A stretch of DNA of 6,744 nucleotides from JAKSSE01 sp045597645 (GTDB taxonomy: Bacteria > Bacillota > Clostridia > Lachnospirales > Lachnospiraceae), in assembly GCA_045597645.1 (NCBI GenBank), contig JAZLKM010000007.1, forward strand, positions 1-6,744, read 5' to 3'. Within the stretch, counting starts at the first letter, position 1; each line of letters starts with the position of its first letter. A program made the position numbers and the translations under genes. Below, one piece after another: positions 6,025 to 6,744 of the stretch. Below the pieces are notes generated by a model, which was not told the origin of the DNA, did no database searches, and saw nothing but the letters and a program-made list of their open reading frames with translations.

Positions 6025-6744
6025 CTATGCTTTCTTAGTATAATAAGTGGCGAACTTTTTCTTGTGACTATTAAGGTTATGTCTGACCCACAGTTTATGC
6101 CTTATTGGCTTGTCCTCCTTGTAAAGGAGTGAATTAGACACCTTTCCCTCTTTCTCAAGTCTATCCATGGTAGCATGGTAGTCAGATACTATGTAGTCAT
6201 GAGTCACCTGTCGCGGAACTACTCGCCACAAGGTCTCGTTATCTGCGATAGTAAGCGTTGCTTCCTTGTGCTCTATCCAATCTTCCACGATATATTTTGC
6301 AATATTATATCCTGCACCTGTCACGTAGTAATTGCTACGGCCCTGCCTGCAGTTAATCTCAAAAAACTTCCACTTGCCGTCTCGCTGGTCGTATTTTATG
6401 TCAAAATTAGAAAATCCAACATAGCCAAGGTCCTCCAAAAAGGCCTTGATTTTCATTGAAACTTCTTCATTCTTTTCAGTTAATATTACTGCATGATTGC
6501 CAAGTCCATGTGGTGTATGTTCCTCCAAAAGGACATGTCCCAGGCACATCATTCTAACCTTGCCATCACTGCCAGAATAATTGGTAAGTACATGCATGTA
6601 GCTGTCATCACCAGGGATAAAGTCCTGGATGATCATAGAATCCGGGTAACCTGCTGCATAGCACTTGTCTAGTACCTCTATGAGTTCCTCTCGTGTTTTG
6701 AGAATAAATACCTTGTCATTTCCCTCAAAAGGATGCTCCCAGTA
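6025..6744 (-). CDS. ATP-grasp carboxylate-amine ligase, D-aspartate-ligase-like (partial, 5' end outside window)
   Basis: The frame stays open to the window edge, so 239 C-terminal residues are visible and the N-terminus is missing; the methionine at 6636 is internal, because the 36 codons before it (ending with GYPDS) read on as plausible protein. ATP-grasp enzymes couple a carboxylate to an amine through an acyl phosphate. Visible landmarks are IIQDFIPGDDS (ATP-binding strand and loop), a metal-binding aspartate in FSNFDIKYD, and FFEINCRQGRSNYYVT, where E and N of EIN bind magnesium and the RQGR arginines likely contact phosphate or substrate. The EIN-x-RQGRSN-x-YVT string resembles D-aspartate ligases (Asl) of Enterococcus and lactobacilli, as far as I recall those sequences. 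The adjacent Asp racemase supports that. The C-terminus is basic (HKKKFATYYTKKA). The amine acceptor could be a peptidoglycan stem peptide or another molecule; the sequence does not tell. Confidence 0.85.
   Translation of the reverse strand, partial: YWEHPFEGNDKVFILKTREELIEVLDKCYAAGYPDSMIIQDFIPGDDSYMHVLTNYSGSDGKVRMMCLGHVLLEEHTPHGLGNHAVILTEKNEEVSMKIKAFLEDLGYVGFSNFDIKYDQRDGKWKFFEINCRQGRSNYYVTGAGYNIAKYIVEDWIEHKEATLTIADNETLWRVVPRQVTHDYIVSDYHATMDRLEKEGKVSNSLLYKEDKPIRHKLWVRHNLNSHKKKFATYYTKKA

Noticed and set aside
6025..6636. The methionine at 6636 as the true start of the ATP-grasp gene
   Set aside because: The frame continues upstream to the window edge with sensible protein sequence, and the remaining 203 residues would lack the N-terminal half of the ATP-grasp fold.

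Overview
The window holds five genes, all on the minus strand and tightly packed, so it reads as part of one co-directional transcription unit. In the direction of transcription (from the high-coordinate end) the order is: (1) an ATP-grasp carboxylate-amine ligase resembling D-aspartate ligases, cut by the window edge; (2) an Asp/Glu racemase; (3) a two-domain protein joining a MurE-type Mur ligase to a complete ArgB-type acetylglutamate kinase; (4) a beta-lactamase-fold serine hydrolase without a signal peptide; (5) uxaC, glucuronate isomerase. Junctions are very short: 1 base between genes 1 and 2, 71 bases between 2 and 3, an ATGA overlap between 3 and 4, and 15 bases between 4 and 5. No stretch above 100 bases lacks a gene. 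I found no RNA gene, mobile element or CRISPR array.

The organism is most likely a Gram-positive anaerobe of the Clostridia, plausibly Lachnospiraceae. This is inferred from the moderate base composition, purine-rich Shine-Dalgarno sites (AAAGGA, GAGG), the Firmicutes-like MurE domain (GTKGK P-loop, IEHP-x-x-EDYF block) and a uronate-degrading UxaC of the kind common in gut and rumen plant-fibre degraders. No single feature proves it.

The first four genes suggest a dedicated biosynthetic system. The racemase would supply a D-acidic amino acid, probably D-Asp. The ATP-grasp ligase would attach it to an amine. The Mur ligase half of the fusion would add an amino acid to a UDP-MurNAc-peptide-like acceptor. 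The kinase half could phosphorylate an N-acyl acidic amino acid, either for ornithine/arginine synthesis or in a specialised role. The hydrolase could trim or recycle a product. A racemase next to a D-Asp ligase has precedent in Enterococcus faecium (Rac-fm/Asl-fm), where D-Asp forms the peptidoglycan cross-bridge. The MurE-ArgB fusion is the most striking part. All expected catalytic residues of both halves are visible, but the MurE amino-acid recognition motif is EDPG, neither the DNPR of diaminopimelate enzymes nor the DDPN of lysine enzymes.

uxaC belongs to hexuronate catabolism. It has a stronger ribosome binding site and more biased codon use than the genes before it, so it is probably a metabolically separate gene lying downstream.
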